DNA from: Nocardioides luteus
Lineage (GTDB): Bacteria > Actinomycetota > Actinomycetes > Propionibacteriales > Nocardioidaceae
Direction: 5' to 3'
Assembly (NCBI RefSeq): GCF_000960475.2
Contig: NZ_JZDQ02000002.1
Location: 152,682 to 216,681, forward strand
DNA length: 64,000 bases
Under the pieces are notes generated by a model. It was not told where the DNA came from, ran no database searches, and saw only the letters and a program-made list of their open reading frames with translations. The translations under genes were made by a program, and so were the position numbers. This document shows, piece by piece, positions 8,755 through 17,274 of this stretch. Within the stretch, counting starts at the first letter, position 1. Each line of letters opens with the position of its first letter.

Positions 8755-10409
8755 CAGGCTCCTGCCATGGTTGAGGTGGTGCGGTCGGTCGCTGGGGCCG
8801 GGGTGAAGCTGACGACAGTCTCGCCGTCCCGGAGCCGAACGTCGAAGTGGCCGGCGAACCCGGCATCGTCGCGCTCGGCGAAGTCCTCGCGCCAGTGGGA
8901 CCCGCGGGTCTCCTCGCGCAGCAGCGCCGCCTTCGCCAGCGCGAGCGAGACGGTCAGCAGGTTGGTCGCCTCCCAGGCCGCCGGGTCGATCTCGGCCGCC
9001 GGGGTGCTCCCGAGCTGCTCGAGCTCGTCGATCGCCTCGGCGAGACCGGTCGCGTTGCGGAGCACGCCGACCTTGGTCGTCATCGTCTCCTGCAGCTGCT
9101 TGAGCGCGTTGCCCGGGACGAGCACCCGTCCGGCGCCGGGGGCGGGATCCTCGAGCTGGCGCAGCTCGCCGGGCAGCACCTCGGCGATCCGGCGCGAGAA
9201 GACCAGTCCCTCGAGAAGGGAGTTGGAGGCGAGCCGGTTGGCACCGTGGACGCCGCTGCACGCGACCTCGCCGGTGGCGTAGAGCCCGGGTACGTCCGAA
9301 CGACCCCACAGGTCGGTGCGGACGCCACCTGAGGCGTAGTGGCAGGCCGGCGCGACCGGGATCAGGTCGGCCGACGGGTCGACCCCGTGCTGCTCGCAGG
9401 AGGCCAGGATGTTGGGGAAGCGCTTCTCCCAGAACTCACGGCCGAGGTGGCGGGCGTCGAGCCACATGTTGGGGTGGCCGGTCTCGAGCATCCGCTTCAT
9501 GATCGCCTTGGAGACGATGTCTCGCGGCGCGAGGTCGCCGAGCTCGTGCACACCCTCCATCAGCCGGTTGCCGTCCCAGTCGACCAGGAAGGCGCCCTCG
9601 CCGCGTACGGCCTCGGAGATCAGCGGCTGCTGGCCGCGGGAGTCCTCACCCAGATACATCACGGTCGGGTGGAACTGGACGAACTCGAGGTCGCGCAGCG
9701 TCGCTCCTGCCCGCAGCGCGATCGCCATGCCGTCGGCGGTCGCGACGGCGGGGTTGGTGGTCTGGGAGAAGACCTGGCCGAGGCCACCGGAGGCCAGCAC
9801 GACGGCCCGGGTACGCACGATCCCGACGCCGTCGGCGTCGCCCTCGCCCATCACGTGGATGGTCAGGCCGGCCACGCCGCCGTCGGCGGCCGTGAGCAGG
9901 TCGACGACCATGGCGTGCTCGAAGACCAGGATCTCCGGAGCCCGTCGCACGGCCTCCATCAGCGCGCGCTGGATCTCGGCCCCGGTCGCGTCGCCGTCGG
10001 CGTGCGCGATCCGGTCGCGGCGGTGACCGCCCTCGCGGGTGAGCGACAGGTTGCCGGCCGGGTCCTTGTCGAACTCGGCCCCCCACTCGATCAGCTCGCG
10101 GACCGCCTCGGCGCCCTCACCGACCAGGACGCGTACGGCCTCCAGGTCGCACGCCCCGGCGCCGGCCACGAGCGTGTCGACCTCGTGCTGAGCAGGGGTG
10201 TCACCCTCGCCGAGCGCCGCCGCGATGCCGCCCTGGGCCCACTGCGTCGAGCCGGCCTGGAGCACGTCCTTGGTGACGACCGCGACCCGCTCGACCTGGT
10301 CCTTCAGCCGCAGCGCCGCGGTCAACCCGGCGATCCCCGAGCCCACCACGATCACGTCCGCCCACTCGGTCCAGCCCGGATCGCGGGCGGACAGGAGCTC
10401 GATGTTCAT
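8754..10409 (-). CDS. nadB: L-aspartate oxidase
   Basis: NadB oxidises L-aspartate to iminoaspartate with FAD, the first step of de novo NAD synthesis. The 551 residues show the FAD dinucleotide fold VVGSGIAGLTAALRL near 20-34, the substrate-region motif STQWAQGGIAAAL near 53-65, HRRDRIAHADGDATG near 129-143, and the succinate-dehydrogenase-like C-terminal helical domain after about 430. It starts nine bases after panD and overlaps nadC. nadA (quinolinate synthase), needed to link NadB and NadC, is not in this operon and must be elsewhere. Confidence is high from motifs and length. Confidence 0.95.
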   Translation of the reverse strand: MNIELLSARDPGWTEWADVIVVGSGIAGLTAALRLKDQVERVAVVTKDVLQAGSTQWAQGGIAAALGEGDTPAQHEVDTLVAGAGACDLEAVRVLVGEGAEAVRELIEWGAEFDKDPAGNLSLTREGGHRRDRIAHADGDATGAEIQRALMEAVRRAPEILVFEHAMVVDLLTAADGGVAGLTIHVMGEGDADGVGIVRTRAVVLASGGLGQVFSQTTNPAVATADGMAIALRAGATLRDLEFVQFHPTVMYLGEDSRGQQPLISEAVRGEGAFLVDWDGNRLMEGVHELGDLAPRDIVSKAIMKRMLETGHPNMWLDARHLGREFWEKRFPNILASCEQHGVDPSADLIPVAPACHYASGGVRTDLWGRSDVPGLYATGEVACSGVHGANRLASNSLLEGLVFSRRIAEVLPGELRQLEDPAPGAGRVLVPGNALKQLQETMTTKVGVLRNATGLAEAIDELEQLGSTPAAEIDPAAWEATNLLTVSLALAKAALLREETRGSHWREDFAERDDAGFAGHFDVRLRDGETVVSFTPAPATDRTTSTMAGA

Positions 10410-10418
10410 AGCGGCACG

Positions 10419-10844
10419 CTACTGCGTGAGAACGAGCGGTCCACGCATCTGGTCGGTCCCTGGAACCGGCTCGCTCCGGTCGGAGCCGAGCGCGACGATG
10501 TGGTTGGCCTCGTCCACGTGGACGACGTGCGGCTCGAGAGCCTTCGCCTCCTCGGTGCTCATCTGCGCGTACGCGATGAGGATGACGAGGTCGCCGGGGT
10601 GGACGAGGTGGGCGGCGGCGCCGTTGATCCCCAGGACACCCGACCCGCGCTCGCCGGCGATCGTGTAGGTCTCCAGCCGGGCACCGTTGGTGATGTCGAC
10701 GATGGAGACCAGCTCGCCGGGGAGGATGTCCGCGGCGTCGAGGAGATCGGCGTCGACGGTGACCGAGCCGACGTAGTGGAGGTCTGCCTCGGTGACCGTG
10801 GCGCGGTGGATCTTGCCGGTCATCATGGTGCGCAGACGAGTCAT
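10419..10844 (-). CDS. panD: Aspartate 1-decarboxylase, pyruvoyl-dependent
   Basis: PanD decarboxylates aspartate to beta-alanine for pantothenate. The 141 residues begin [20 protein letters not shown], and [10 protein letters not shown] contains the self-cleavage site Gly-Ser, where Ser becomes the pyruvoyl group. The catalytic region [17 protein letters not shown] follows. ATG 10844 overlaps the panC stop (ATGA), so coupling is likely. The C-terminal tail of about 25 residues is longer than in E. coli (126 residues), as in mycobacteria. Confidence 0.95.
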   Translation of the reverse strand: MTRLRTMMTGKIHRATVTEADLHYVGSVTVDADLLDAADILPGELVSIVDITNGARLETYTIAGERGSGVLGINGAAAHLVHPGDLVILIAYAQMSTEEAKALEPHVVHVDEANHIVALGSDRSEPVPGTDQMRGPLVLTQ

Positions 10845-11710
10845 CGGGATGCTCCGATCGTGAGGCTCATGTTGTCGATGAGGCGGGTCGTGCCGACCCG
10901 GGCGGCGATGAGGATCCGGGCTTCGGTGGCCGGCTCCGGGTCGGTGGGCAGCGCTGCCAGGGCGGGGTCGGTGATGACGAGGTAGTCGAGGTCGACCCCC
11001 TTCGCGCGACGCAGCTCGGCGCGAGCCGCCTGGAGCGCGGCCTCGACGCCGTGCCCGGCCTCGGCCTGCGCTGCGTAGAGGGCGCGCGACAGCGTCGTCG
11101 CCTCCTCCCGCTGCTCGGGCGAGAGGTAGCGGTTGCGCGAGGAGAGGGCCAGCCCGTCGGGCTCGCGCTGCGTCGGTGCGCCGACCACGTCGACGCCGAG
11201 GCACAGGTCGGCCGCCATCCGGCGGATGAGGGCGAGCTGCTGGTAGTCCTTCTCGCCGAAGACGGCGACGTCGGGCTTCACCAGCCCGAACAGCTTCGCG
11301 ACGACGGTGAGCACGCCGCCGAAGTGGCCCGGGCGGGTCTTGCCCTCGAGCACCTCGGCGAGCGGCCCGGGGGCCACGGTGACCTGCGGGTCACCACCTG
11401 GGTAGACCTCCTCCACCGACGGTGCGAAGACGACGTCGACGCCCTCCCGCTCGCAGACCTCCAGGTCCGCCTCGAGGGTGCGCGGGTAGCGGTCGAGGTC
11501 CTCGCCCGCGCCGAACTGGAGCGGGTTGACGAAGATCGACACCACGACAGGGCCAGTGGACCCGACCCGCTCGCGGGCGACCCGCATCAGCGAGGCGTGG
11601 CCCTCGTGGAGCGCGCCCATCGTCGGCACGAACCCGACAGGGATGCCGTCGCGGCGGGCGGAGTCGAGGAGCTTCGCGAGCTCCTCGCGAGTGGAGGCGA
11701 GAACGGTCAT
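10841..11710 (-). CDS. panC: Pantothenate synthetase (pantoate-beta-alanine ligase)
   Basis: PanC joins pantoate and beta-alanine with ATP. The 289 residues show the nucleotidyltransferase HIGH-like motif [14 protein letters not shown] near 30-43, [20 protein letters not shown] near 58-77, [14 protein letters not shown] near 154-167 and the KMSKS-region equivalent [10 protein letters not shown] near 186-195. The ATG start at 11710 sits inside the stop of the preceding gene. PanC product feeds CoaX at the end of the same operon. Confidence 0.96.
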   Translation of the reverse strand: MTVLASTREELAKLLDSARRDGIPVGFVPTMGALHEGHASLMRVARERVGSTGPVVVSIFVNPLQFGAGEDLDRYPRTLEADLEVCEREGVDVVFAPSVEEVYPGGDPQVTVAPGPLAEVLEGKTRPGHFGGVLTVVAKLFGLVKPDVAVFGEKDYQQLALIRRMAADLCLGVDVVGAPTQREPDGLALSSRNRYLSPEQREEATTLSRALYAAQAEAGHGVEAALQAARAELRRAKGVDLDYLVITDPALAALPTDPEPATEARILIAARVGTTRLIDNMSLTIGASR

Positions 11711-12630
11711 CACTGGTTCCAGAGGTGGGCGGGACGCGGCAGCGGCTGCACGGCTGCACGGTCGGCGTCGTCGAGCAAGTTCTTGATCTTGAGCGCCCGG
11801 ATGGGCAGCAGCCGCCCGTCGGAGACGGCCCGGTCGAGCGTGGCCCGCGCCATCGAGACGTACGACGCCAGGGTCTGCGGAGCGTTGGTGCGGATGTCGT
11901 CGAGGTGGGCGGCCACCGTGCCGGCGTCGCCACGGACGATCGGTCCGGTCAGCGCCGCGTCGCCGTGCTCCAGGGCGTTGTCGAGGGCGGCGGTCAGCAG
12001 CGGCCGCAGCGTGCCCGCGGGGTCGGTGGCGCCGGCGGCGGCGAGGATCTCCATCGCCTCGGTCACGAGGGTGACCAGATGGTTCGCACCGTGGGCGAGA
12101 CCGGCGTGGTAGAGCGTCCGCATCTCCTCGGGCACCCACATCGGGTTGCCACCGAGGTCGTGGACCAGCGCCTCGGCGAAGCCCCGGTCGGCCGGCGTGG
12201 CGGCGGTCAGGCCGAAGACGCAGCCGGAGAGGCGGGCGAGGTCGACCGACGTGCCGGAGAAGGTCATCGCCGGGTGGACGGCCATCACGTGGGCGCCGAT
12301 CGCGGCGGCCGGCTCCAGGATCGCCAGGCCGTGGCGACCGGAGGTGTGGGCGACGTACATCCCGGGTCGGATCGCACCGGCATCGACCATCGTCCGGACG
12401 ACGTTGCCGAGCATGTCGTCGGGGACGGTGAGAAGAAGGAGGTCGCACGCGCGGGCGACAGCGGTCGGCTTCTCGACCGGGACACCCGGGAGAAGAGAGG
12501 CGATCCGCGCGCGAGAGGCGTCGGACTCTCCGGCGACCGCGACGATCTCATGACCGGCGGACCGAAGTGCTGCAGCAAGGACGGCCCCGACGCGACCCGC
12601 GCCGACGACGCCCACCCTGAGTGGGTTCAT
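11710..12630 (-). CDS. Rossmann-like / DUF2520 protein, possible ketopantoate-reductase-like enzyme
   Basis: The 306 residues begin with a dinucleotide fold ([20 protein letters not shown]), then [19 protein letters not shown] and a C-terminal helical domain like the DUF2520 family. It has the general architecture of 6-phosphogluconate-dehydrogenase-type reductases, to which ketopantoate reductase PanE also belongs. It is the first gene of the pantothenate operon, overlapping panC, and the equivalent gene Rv3603c lies next to panC in M. tuberculosis. No panE or panB is in the window, so a role in making pantoate is an attractive inference but is not shown by the sequence. A ribosome binding site AAAGG lies nine bases before the ATG. 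Confidence 0.85.
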   Translation of the reverse strand: MNPLRVGVVGAGRVGAVLAAALRSAGHEIVAVAGESDASRARIASLLPGVPVEKPTAVARACDLLLLTVPDDMLGNVVRTMVDAGAIRPGMYVAHTSGRHGLAILEPAAAIGAHVMAVHPAMTFSGTSVDLARLSGCVFGLTAATPADRGFAEALVHDLGGNPMWVPEEMRTLYHAGLAHGANHLVTLVTEAMEILAAAGATDPAGTLRPLLTAALDNALEHGDAALTGPIVRGDAGTVAAHLDDIRTNAPQTLASYVSMARATLDRAVSDGRLLPIRALKIKNLLDDADRAAVQPLPRPAHLWNQ

Positions 12631-12963
12631 GGTTGTAGACCTTTCGTTCCAGTCCCTCCGACCACTCCCCCTGGTGAGCGGAGCCGGGTTGGGTACCAGA
12701 CGTTGTGCCTGCCTGCTCAGCCACCGTGACCGAGCTGTATTGTTTCGGGCTTCGCTTCAACGAAGCCGAAACAAAGGTACGCCGCCGGACACTCTTCCGA
12801 AACATCACGCTGCAGTGACTGCGATCACACCAGCGGTGGCCATGCCGCGGATCACACGCTGAACCAACGGCTGGGTACCACCTCTCCCCCAGCATTGGAG
12901 TCAACCGCGAGCAACGTGGAAGAATCCACGGCTCCTCGTCATCTATCAAAGGGTCAGAGTTCA
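12631..12963. promoter_or_regulatory. Divergent intergenic region at the left edge of the polymer island
   Basis: This 333-base gap separates the pantothenate operon (minus) from the island (plus). It holds an imperfect 14-bp inverted repeat at about 12740-12773 (TTGTTTCGG...CCGAAACAA with one bulged G), a CRP-like site at 12814-12829, two GATCACAC octamers at 12823 and 12850, and the ribosome binding site AAAGGG at 12948-12953. An in-frame TTG at 12895 exists, but codons between it and 12964 are rare for this genome (CTA, TCA), so I treat the stretch as non-coding. Confidence 0.6.
12814..12829. promoter_or_regulatory. Candidate CRP/FNR-family operator
   Basis: AGTGACTGCGATCACA fits the pattern xGTGA-N6-TCACA recognised by CRP and GlxR-type regulators, with only the outer base off. 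It lies about 135-150 bases before the first island gene and about 185 bases before the pantothenate operon, so it could serve either. Confidence 0.35.
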
Positions 12964-14379
12964 GTGCTTCGTAACGTTGCCGTGCTGCTTGCCGGCGGTG
13001 TGGGCTCCCGCGTGGGTCTCGACATCCCGAAGCAGCTCATCAAGATCGCCGGGATGCCGATCATGGAGCACACCCTCGGTGTGCTCGACCGCCACCCCCA
13101 GATCGACGAGATCATCATCCTGATGGCCCCGGGCCACCTCGACGCCGTGCACGCGATGACCCGCGACGGCCGCTACCCGAAGGTCTCCAAGATCCTCGAG
13201 GGCGCCGAGACCCGCAACGAGACGACCAAGCGCGCCCTGGCCGCCCTCCCCGAGGGCGAGGACTGCAACGTACTCCTCCACGACGCCGTACGTCCGCTGC
13301 TCAGTGAGGACGTGATCACCGACTGCTTCAAGGCGCTGGTGACCTACCAGGCCGTCGACGTGGCGATCCCGTCCGCGGACACGATCATCGAGCTCAACGA
13401 CGACAACACCATCGCGCAGATCCCGGACCGCTCGCGGCTGCGCCGCGGCCAGACCCCGCAGGCCTTCCTCGCCTCGACCCTGAAGCGCGCCTACGAGATC
13501 GCCGACCAGGACCCGACGTTCAAGGCGACCGACGACTGCAGCGTGGTGCTGAAGTACCTGCCCGACACCAAGATCTGGGTGGTCGACGGCCACGAGCAGA
13601 ACATGAAGGTCACCGAGCCGATCGACGTCTACATCGCCGACAAGCTCTTCCAGCTCACCGCCCACCAGCAGTTCCCGCAGAAGTCCGAGGACGACTACCG
13701 GGCCGCCCTCGAGGGCAAGAACATGGTCGTCTTCGGCGGCAGCTACGGCATCGGCGCCGACATCGCGGAGCTGGCCGAGTCCTACGGCGCCAACGTCGCC
13801 TCCTACAGCCGCTCGGCCACCAACACCGACGTCTCCAAGCGGGCCGACATCGTCGCCGCGGCGGCCGACGCCGGCAAGCGCTTCGGCTCGATCGACTTCG
13901 TCGTCAACACGGCCGGCGTGCTGCCCCGTGGCGAGCTCGCCACCGTGTCCGAGGAGACGATCTACAGCGCGACCGAGATCAACTACATCGCGCCGGTCCT
14001 GATCGCCCAGGAGTTCTTCCCCTACCTCGCCCGCGCGAAGGGCTCCCTGCTCTTCTTCACCTCGAGCTCCTACACCCGCGGTCGCCGCGGCTACGCGCTC
14101 TACTCCTCCGCCAAGGCGGCCACCGTCAACCTGACCCAGGCGCTCGCCGACGAGTGGGCCGACCAGGGCGTACGCGTCAACGCGATCAACCCCGAGCGCA
14201 CCGCGACCCCGATGCGCACCAAGGCGTTCGGCCAGGAGCCCTCCCACACGCTCCTGGAGTCGAAGGCGGTCGCCCGGGCGTCGCTGGAGACCCTGATCGC
14301 GTCGAGCACCGGCCACGTCATCGACCTGCGCCGCATCGACCCGATCCAGGAGGCCCTGGACGCCGCGGCGGGGAACTGA
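12964..14379 (+). CDS. Bifunctional CDP-ribitol synthase (cytidylyltransferase fused to SDR reductase)
   Basis: The 471-residue protein has an IspD/TarI-like cytidylyltransferase domain (about 1-230; AVLLAGGVGSRVGLDIPKQL, HDAVRPLLS, DDCSVVLKY) fused to a short-chain reductase domain (about 250-471; VVFGGSYGIGADIAEL, and GYALYSSAKAA with the Tyr/Lys pair). This is the layout of Haemophilus Bcs1/Acs1, which reduces ribulose 5-phosphate and makes CDP-ribitol; in Staphylococcus TarI and TarJ are separate. The product would be the donor of ribitol phosphate for a wall polymer. GTG 12964 is the start, with AAAGGG ten bases upstream. It is the first gene of the island, four bases before an acyltransferase. 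Confidence 0.87.
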   Translation: MLRNVAVLLAGGVGSRVGLDIPKQLIKIAGMPIMEHTLGVLDRHPQIDEIIILMAPGHLDAVHAMTRDGRYPKVSKILEGAETRNETTKRALAALPEGEDCNVLLHDAVRPLLSEDVITDCFKALVTYQAVDVAIPSADTIIELNDDNTIAQIPDRSRLRRGQTPQAFLASTLKRAYEIADQDPTFKATDDCSVVLKYLPDTKIWVVDGHEQNMKVTEPIDVYIADKLFQLTAHQQFPQKSEDDYRAALEGKNMVVFGGSYGIGADIAELAESYGANVASYSRSATNTDVSKRADIVAAAADAGKRFGSIDFVVNTAGVLPRGELATVSEETIYSATEINYIAPVLIAQEFFPYLARAKGSLLFFTSSSYTRGRRGYALYSSAKAATVNLTQALADEWADQGVRVNAINPERTATPMRTKAFGQEPSHTLLESKAVARASLETLIASSTGHVIDLRRIDPIQEALDAAAGN

Positions 14380-14383
14380 TCCG

Positions 14384-15538
14384 ATGACCAGCGCCCCGAC
14401 CAGCGCCCCGGCCGACACCTCGACCGCCCCCGCGGACGCGGCCCCCGCCCCCGACCCGGCCCCCGCCCCCACCAAGGTCGTACGCCGCTCCCGGCTCGGC
14501 GCGCTCGACGCGCTCCGGTTCCTCGCGGCAGCCGTCGTCGTCGGTTACCACCTGACCGGGATCTCGACCCCCTACTGGGGCGTCGACCCCCGCGAGGTCT
14601 TCCCGACCCTCAACCACGTCACCCGCTATGGCTACCTCGGCGTGGAGCTCTTCTTCATCATCAGCGGTTTCGTGATCCTGATGACCGCGTGGGGACGCGA
14701 CCTGCCCCGGTTCGTCTCCTCCCGCGTCGCCCGGCTCTTCCCCGCCTACTGGGTCGCGGTGATCATCACGCTGATCCTCCAGGCCTACTGGAAGGGCGGC
14801 CGCGACCAGGGCTTCGTGGGCGGCCTGATCAACATGACGATGACCCAGGACGCCTGGAACGTGCTCAGCGCCCAGGGTGCCTTCTGGACGCTCTGGATCG
14901 AGCTCAAGTTCTACCTGCTGATCGGGATCTTCCTGCTCCTCGGGATCACCAAGCAGCGGGTCATCGCGATGGTCTTCCTGTGGCCGCTGATCGCCCAGAT
15001 CGCCCGCGCGACCGACTCCGGCGTGCTCAACTCGCTGCTCTTCGCCGAGTACGCCCCGTTCTTCGCGATGGGCATGGCGCTGTTCCTGATCTACCGGTTC
15101 GGCAACTCGTTCATCGCCTGGCTCGCGGTGGCCTACAACGTGATCCTCGGCATCCGTCAGGCGACGGAGTACGCCGACCGGGCGACCGAGCTCGTCGGCG
15201 CCACCGTCTCGCCGGCGGTCACCGGCTGGGCGATCGTGGCGTTCGCGGCGCTCGTCTGGCTGGTCTCGGCCGGCCCGCTGGGCCGGGTGGAGGCACGCTT
15301 CCTGACGACGCTCGGGGCGCTGACGTACCCGCTCTACCTGATCCACGCGCAGTTCGCGTTCTGGGTGATCGACACGTTCCACGGCCGCTACGACGAGTAC
15401 GTCGTCCTGGCCGCCGCGGTGTCGACCGCTCTCGTGCTGGCCATCGCTCTCCACTACCTGGTCGAGCGCCGCCTGCACGATCCGGTGCGCGACGCCGTCT
15501 TGCGCGGTTTACGAGAGACGCCGCTGAAGCAGCGCTAG
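14384..15538 (+). CDS. Membrane O-acyltransferase (acyltransferase 3 / OafA family)
   Basis: The 384-residue protein has an Ala/Pro-rich cytoplasmic N-terminus of about 35 residues and then the acyltransferase-3 pattern: GALDALRFLAAAVVVGYHL, with the conserved Arg and His, GYLGVELFFIISGFVILM, and about ten membrane segments. Such enzymes transfer acetyl or other acyl groups across the membrane to sugars of surface polymers. It starts four bases after the CDP-ribitol synthase and is likely in one transcript with it. Its TAG stop is the first triplet of a palindromic repeat element. Confidence 0.9.
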   Translation: MTSAPTSAPADTSTAPADAAPAPDPAPAPTKVVRRSRLGALDALRFLAAAVVVGYHLTGISTPYWGVDPREVFPTLNHVTRYGYLGVELFFIISGFVILMTAWGRDLPRFVSSRVARLFPAYWVAVIITLILQAYWKGGRDQGFVGGLINMTMTQDAWNVLSAQGAFWTLWIELKFYLLIGIFLLLGITKQRVIAMVFLWPLIAQIARATDSGVLNSLLFAEYAPFFAMGMALFLIYRFGNSFIAWLAVAYNVILGIRQATEYADRATELVGATVSPAVTGWAIVAFAALVWLVSAGPLGRVEARFLTTLGALTYPLYLIHAQFAFWVIDTFHGRYDEYVVLAAAVSTALVLAIALHYLVERRLHDPVRDAVLRGLRETPLKQR

Positions 15539-15699
15539 GGCATGTCTGGTGAAGACACGGCGGCCGCGAGCGGCGTTTCGGGCCGATCTGGCAAGGCGTC
15601 CGCTGCGAAGGCATCCTGGAGGCTGTCGAGCGGCGGCAACGCAGCCAGATCGGATGCGAAACGTCGCGTAGCGGGCGTGGATTCGCCAGACATGCCCTA
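15536..15699. repeat. Palindromic repeat element, copy 1
   Basis: The left end TAGGGCATGTCTGGTGAA (15536-15553) and the right end TTCGCCAGACATGCCCTA (15682-15699) are inverted repeats with one mismatch. Inside are a second inverted pair (GTTTCG/CCGATCTGG at 15575-15591 against CCAGATCGG/CGAAAC at 15645-15662) and a variable centre. The inner arms match copy 2 (50671-50849, opposite orientation) almost base for base. The left TAG is the stop codon of the acyltransferase. No coding capacity is credible. Confidence 0.9.
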
Positions 15700-15709
15700 G
15701 TGTCGCTCC

Positions 15710-17239
15710 ATGCGGCCCCGGCACGTCAATCCATCCCGTGTACGCCTGCGCCAGGAGATGGCGCGCTTCGCCAAAGGCACCAAGCGTGGCATGCGTGTGC
15801 TCGACGCCGGGGCCGGACGTTCGCCCTATCGGGGGCTGTTCAAGCACGCCCACTACGAGGCCGCTGACTTCGCTCAGCTCAGCTCGGCGTACGCACCCCT
15901 GGACTACGTCTGCGACATCACCGACATCCCGGTCGACGACGGCCACTTCGACCGGGTGATCTGCAACCAGGTCCTCGAGCACGTGCCCGAGCCGGAGAAG
16001 GCCGTCGCCGAGCTCTACCGGGTGCTCAAGCCCGGCGGCCGGATCTTCCTCTCCGCGCCGCTCTTCTTCGCCGAGCACCAGAAGCCCTACGACTTCTTCC
16101 GCTACACGCAGTTCTCGCTACGGAAGATGTTCGAGGAGACAGGCTTCGAGATCGCCCGGATGAACTGGCTCGAGGGCTACTTCGGGACGGTCGCCTACAG
16201 CTACCAGCTGATGGCGAAGAACCTCCCCGAGAGCGTCGACGAGCTCCGCGGGCGGGGACTGCGCTGGAAGCTCGCCTACGTCGCCCCGATCGTGCTCCTC
16301 AACCGGAAGCTCGCCGTCCACCTCAGCCGCCTCTACGCCAGGCTCGAGGTCTCCGGCCGACGCTTCGAGCGCGGGATGCCGAAGAACTACGTCGTGGTCG
16401 CGCGCAAGCCGCTCACGGAGACGCCCACCGCATCGGCGCGGCCGGAGACCGAGAAGAAGGTCGCCCGGACCACCGCCGACCTCGAGGCCGAGGTCGAGCG
16501 GCTGAGGGCGGAGACCATCCGCACCCGGGAGTCCGTACGCGACCCCCTGGCCGACCTCCCGCTGCCCGCCGAGGTCCGCACCGTCCTCGACGGCGTCCGA
16601 GCCGAGCACCTCACCTACCTCAAGCCCGAGAACCTCGAGGTGCTCGCGCGCCAGGTGCTGGACGCCGACCTCCAGGACCGGCCGGGGCTGATCATCGAGA
16701 CCGGGGCCGCGCTCGGCGGCTCCGCGATCGTGATGGCGGCGGCGAAGGACCCGAAGCGGCCGATGAAGGTCTACGACGTGTTCGGGATGATCCCGGAGCC
16801 GTCCGAGCGCGACGGCGAGGACGTGCACCAGCGCTACCGCACCATCGTCAGCGGTGCCTCGAAGGGGATCGGCGGGGAGACCTACTACGGCTACCGCGAC
16901 AACCTCTACGACGAGGTCAGCGCCTCGTTCGCCCGCCACGGGATCGACCCGGCCGAGCACAACGTCGAGCTGGTGCAGGGCCTGTTCCAGGACACGCTGC
17001 GGATCGACGAGCCGGTGGCCTTCGCCCACCTCGACGGCGACTGGTACGAGTCGACGATGACCTGCCTGGAGCGGATCGTCCCGCACCTCGTCGTGGGCGG
17101 CCGGATCGTCCTGGACGACTACTTCCACTACAGCGGGTGCCGCGACGCGGTCGACGAGTACTTCCAGGGCCGGCCCGGGTTCCGGCTGGAGCGGCGGATG
17201 AAACTCCACGTGGTCCGTGTAGGCGAAAAAGGCCTGTAG
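15710..17239 (+). CDS. Two-domain methyltransferase (Methyltransf_11 fused to TylF/CmcI-type)
   Basis: The 509-residue protein joins two SAM-dependent methyltransferase domains. Residues about 1-235 carry motif I VLDAGAGRSPY, FDRVICNQVLEHV and LKPGGRIFLSAP. After a charged linker with a short coiled coil (LEAEVERLRAETIR, about 250-275), residues about 280-509 resemble macrocin O-methyltransferase TylF/MycF: GAALGGSAIVMAAA, VYDVFGMIPEPSE, AHLDGDWYESTM, and GGRIVLDDYFHYSGC with the metal-binding acidic residues. TylF-type enzymes methylate sugar hydroxyls, so a role in capping or decorating the polymer is likely. ATG 15710 lies ten bases after the repeat element. The stop lies inside a perfect palindrome. 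Confidence 0.85.
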   Translation: MRPRHVNPSRVRLRQEMARFAKGTKRGMRVLDAGAGRSPYRGLFKHAHYEAADFAQLSSAYAPLDYVCDITDIPVDDGHFDRVICNQVLEHVPEPEKAVAELYRVLKPGGRIFLSAPLFFAEHQKPYDFFRYTQFSLRKMFEETGFEIARMNWLEGYFGTVAYSYQLMAKNLPESVDELRGRGLRWKLAYVAPIVLLNRKLAVHLSRLYARLEVSGRRFERGMPKNYVVVARKPLTETPTASARPETEKKVARTTADLEAEVERLRAETIRTRESVRDPLADLPLPAEVRTVLDGVRAEHLTYLKPENLEVLARQVLDADLQDRPGLIIETGAALGGSAIVMAAAKDPKRPMKVYDVFGMIPEPSERDGEDVHQRYRTIVSGASKGIGGETYYGYRDNLYDEVSASFARHGIDPAEHNVELVQGLFQDTLRIDEPVAFAHLDGDWYESTMTCLERIVPHLVVGGRIVLDDYFHYSGCRDAVDEYFQGRPGFRLERRMKLHVVRVGEKGL

Positions 17240-17268
17240 GAATACCCGGTTAACCGGGTATTCCTACA
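17235..17268. terminator. Perfect 34-bp palindrome between convergent genes
   Basis: The left half TGTAGGAATACCCGGTT is followed directly by its exact complement, with no loop. The palindrome contains the TAG stop of the methyltransferase (17237-17239) and ends seven bases before the stop of the convergent glycosyltransferase. It can act as a two-way terminator, though no T-run follows on either side; a protein-binding site is the alternative. Confidence 0.7.
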
Positions 17269-17274
17269 CCCGGA

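Noticed and set aside
8755..9309. Long N-terminal extension of NadC, with similar extensions for PanD, PanC, TilS and the GT2 gene
   Set aside because: The extra sequence is the preceding gene in another frame. Family starts coincide with the overlapping ATG or GTG codons.
12740..12773. Riboswitch before the CDP-ribitol synthase gene
   Set aside because: Only one imperfect inverted repeat is present, nearly 200 bases from the start, with no multi-helix layout or known conserved riboswitch core.
15536..15699. Insertion sequence
   Set aside because: Terminal inverted repeats are present but the element is 164 bases long with no transposase and no visible target duplication. It could be a non-autonomous element, so it is kept as a repeat only.
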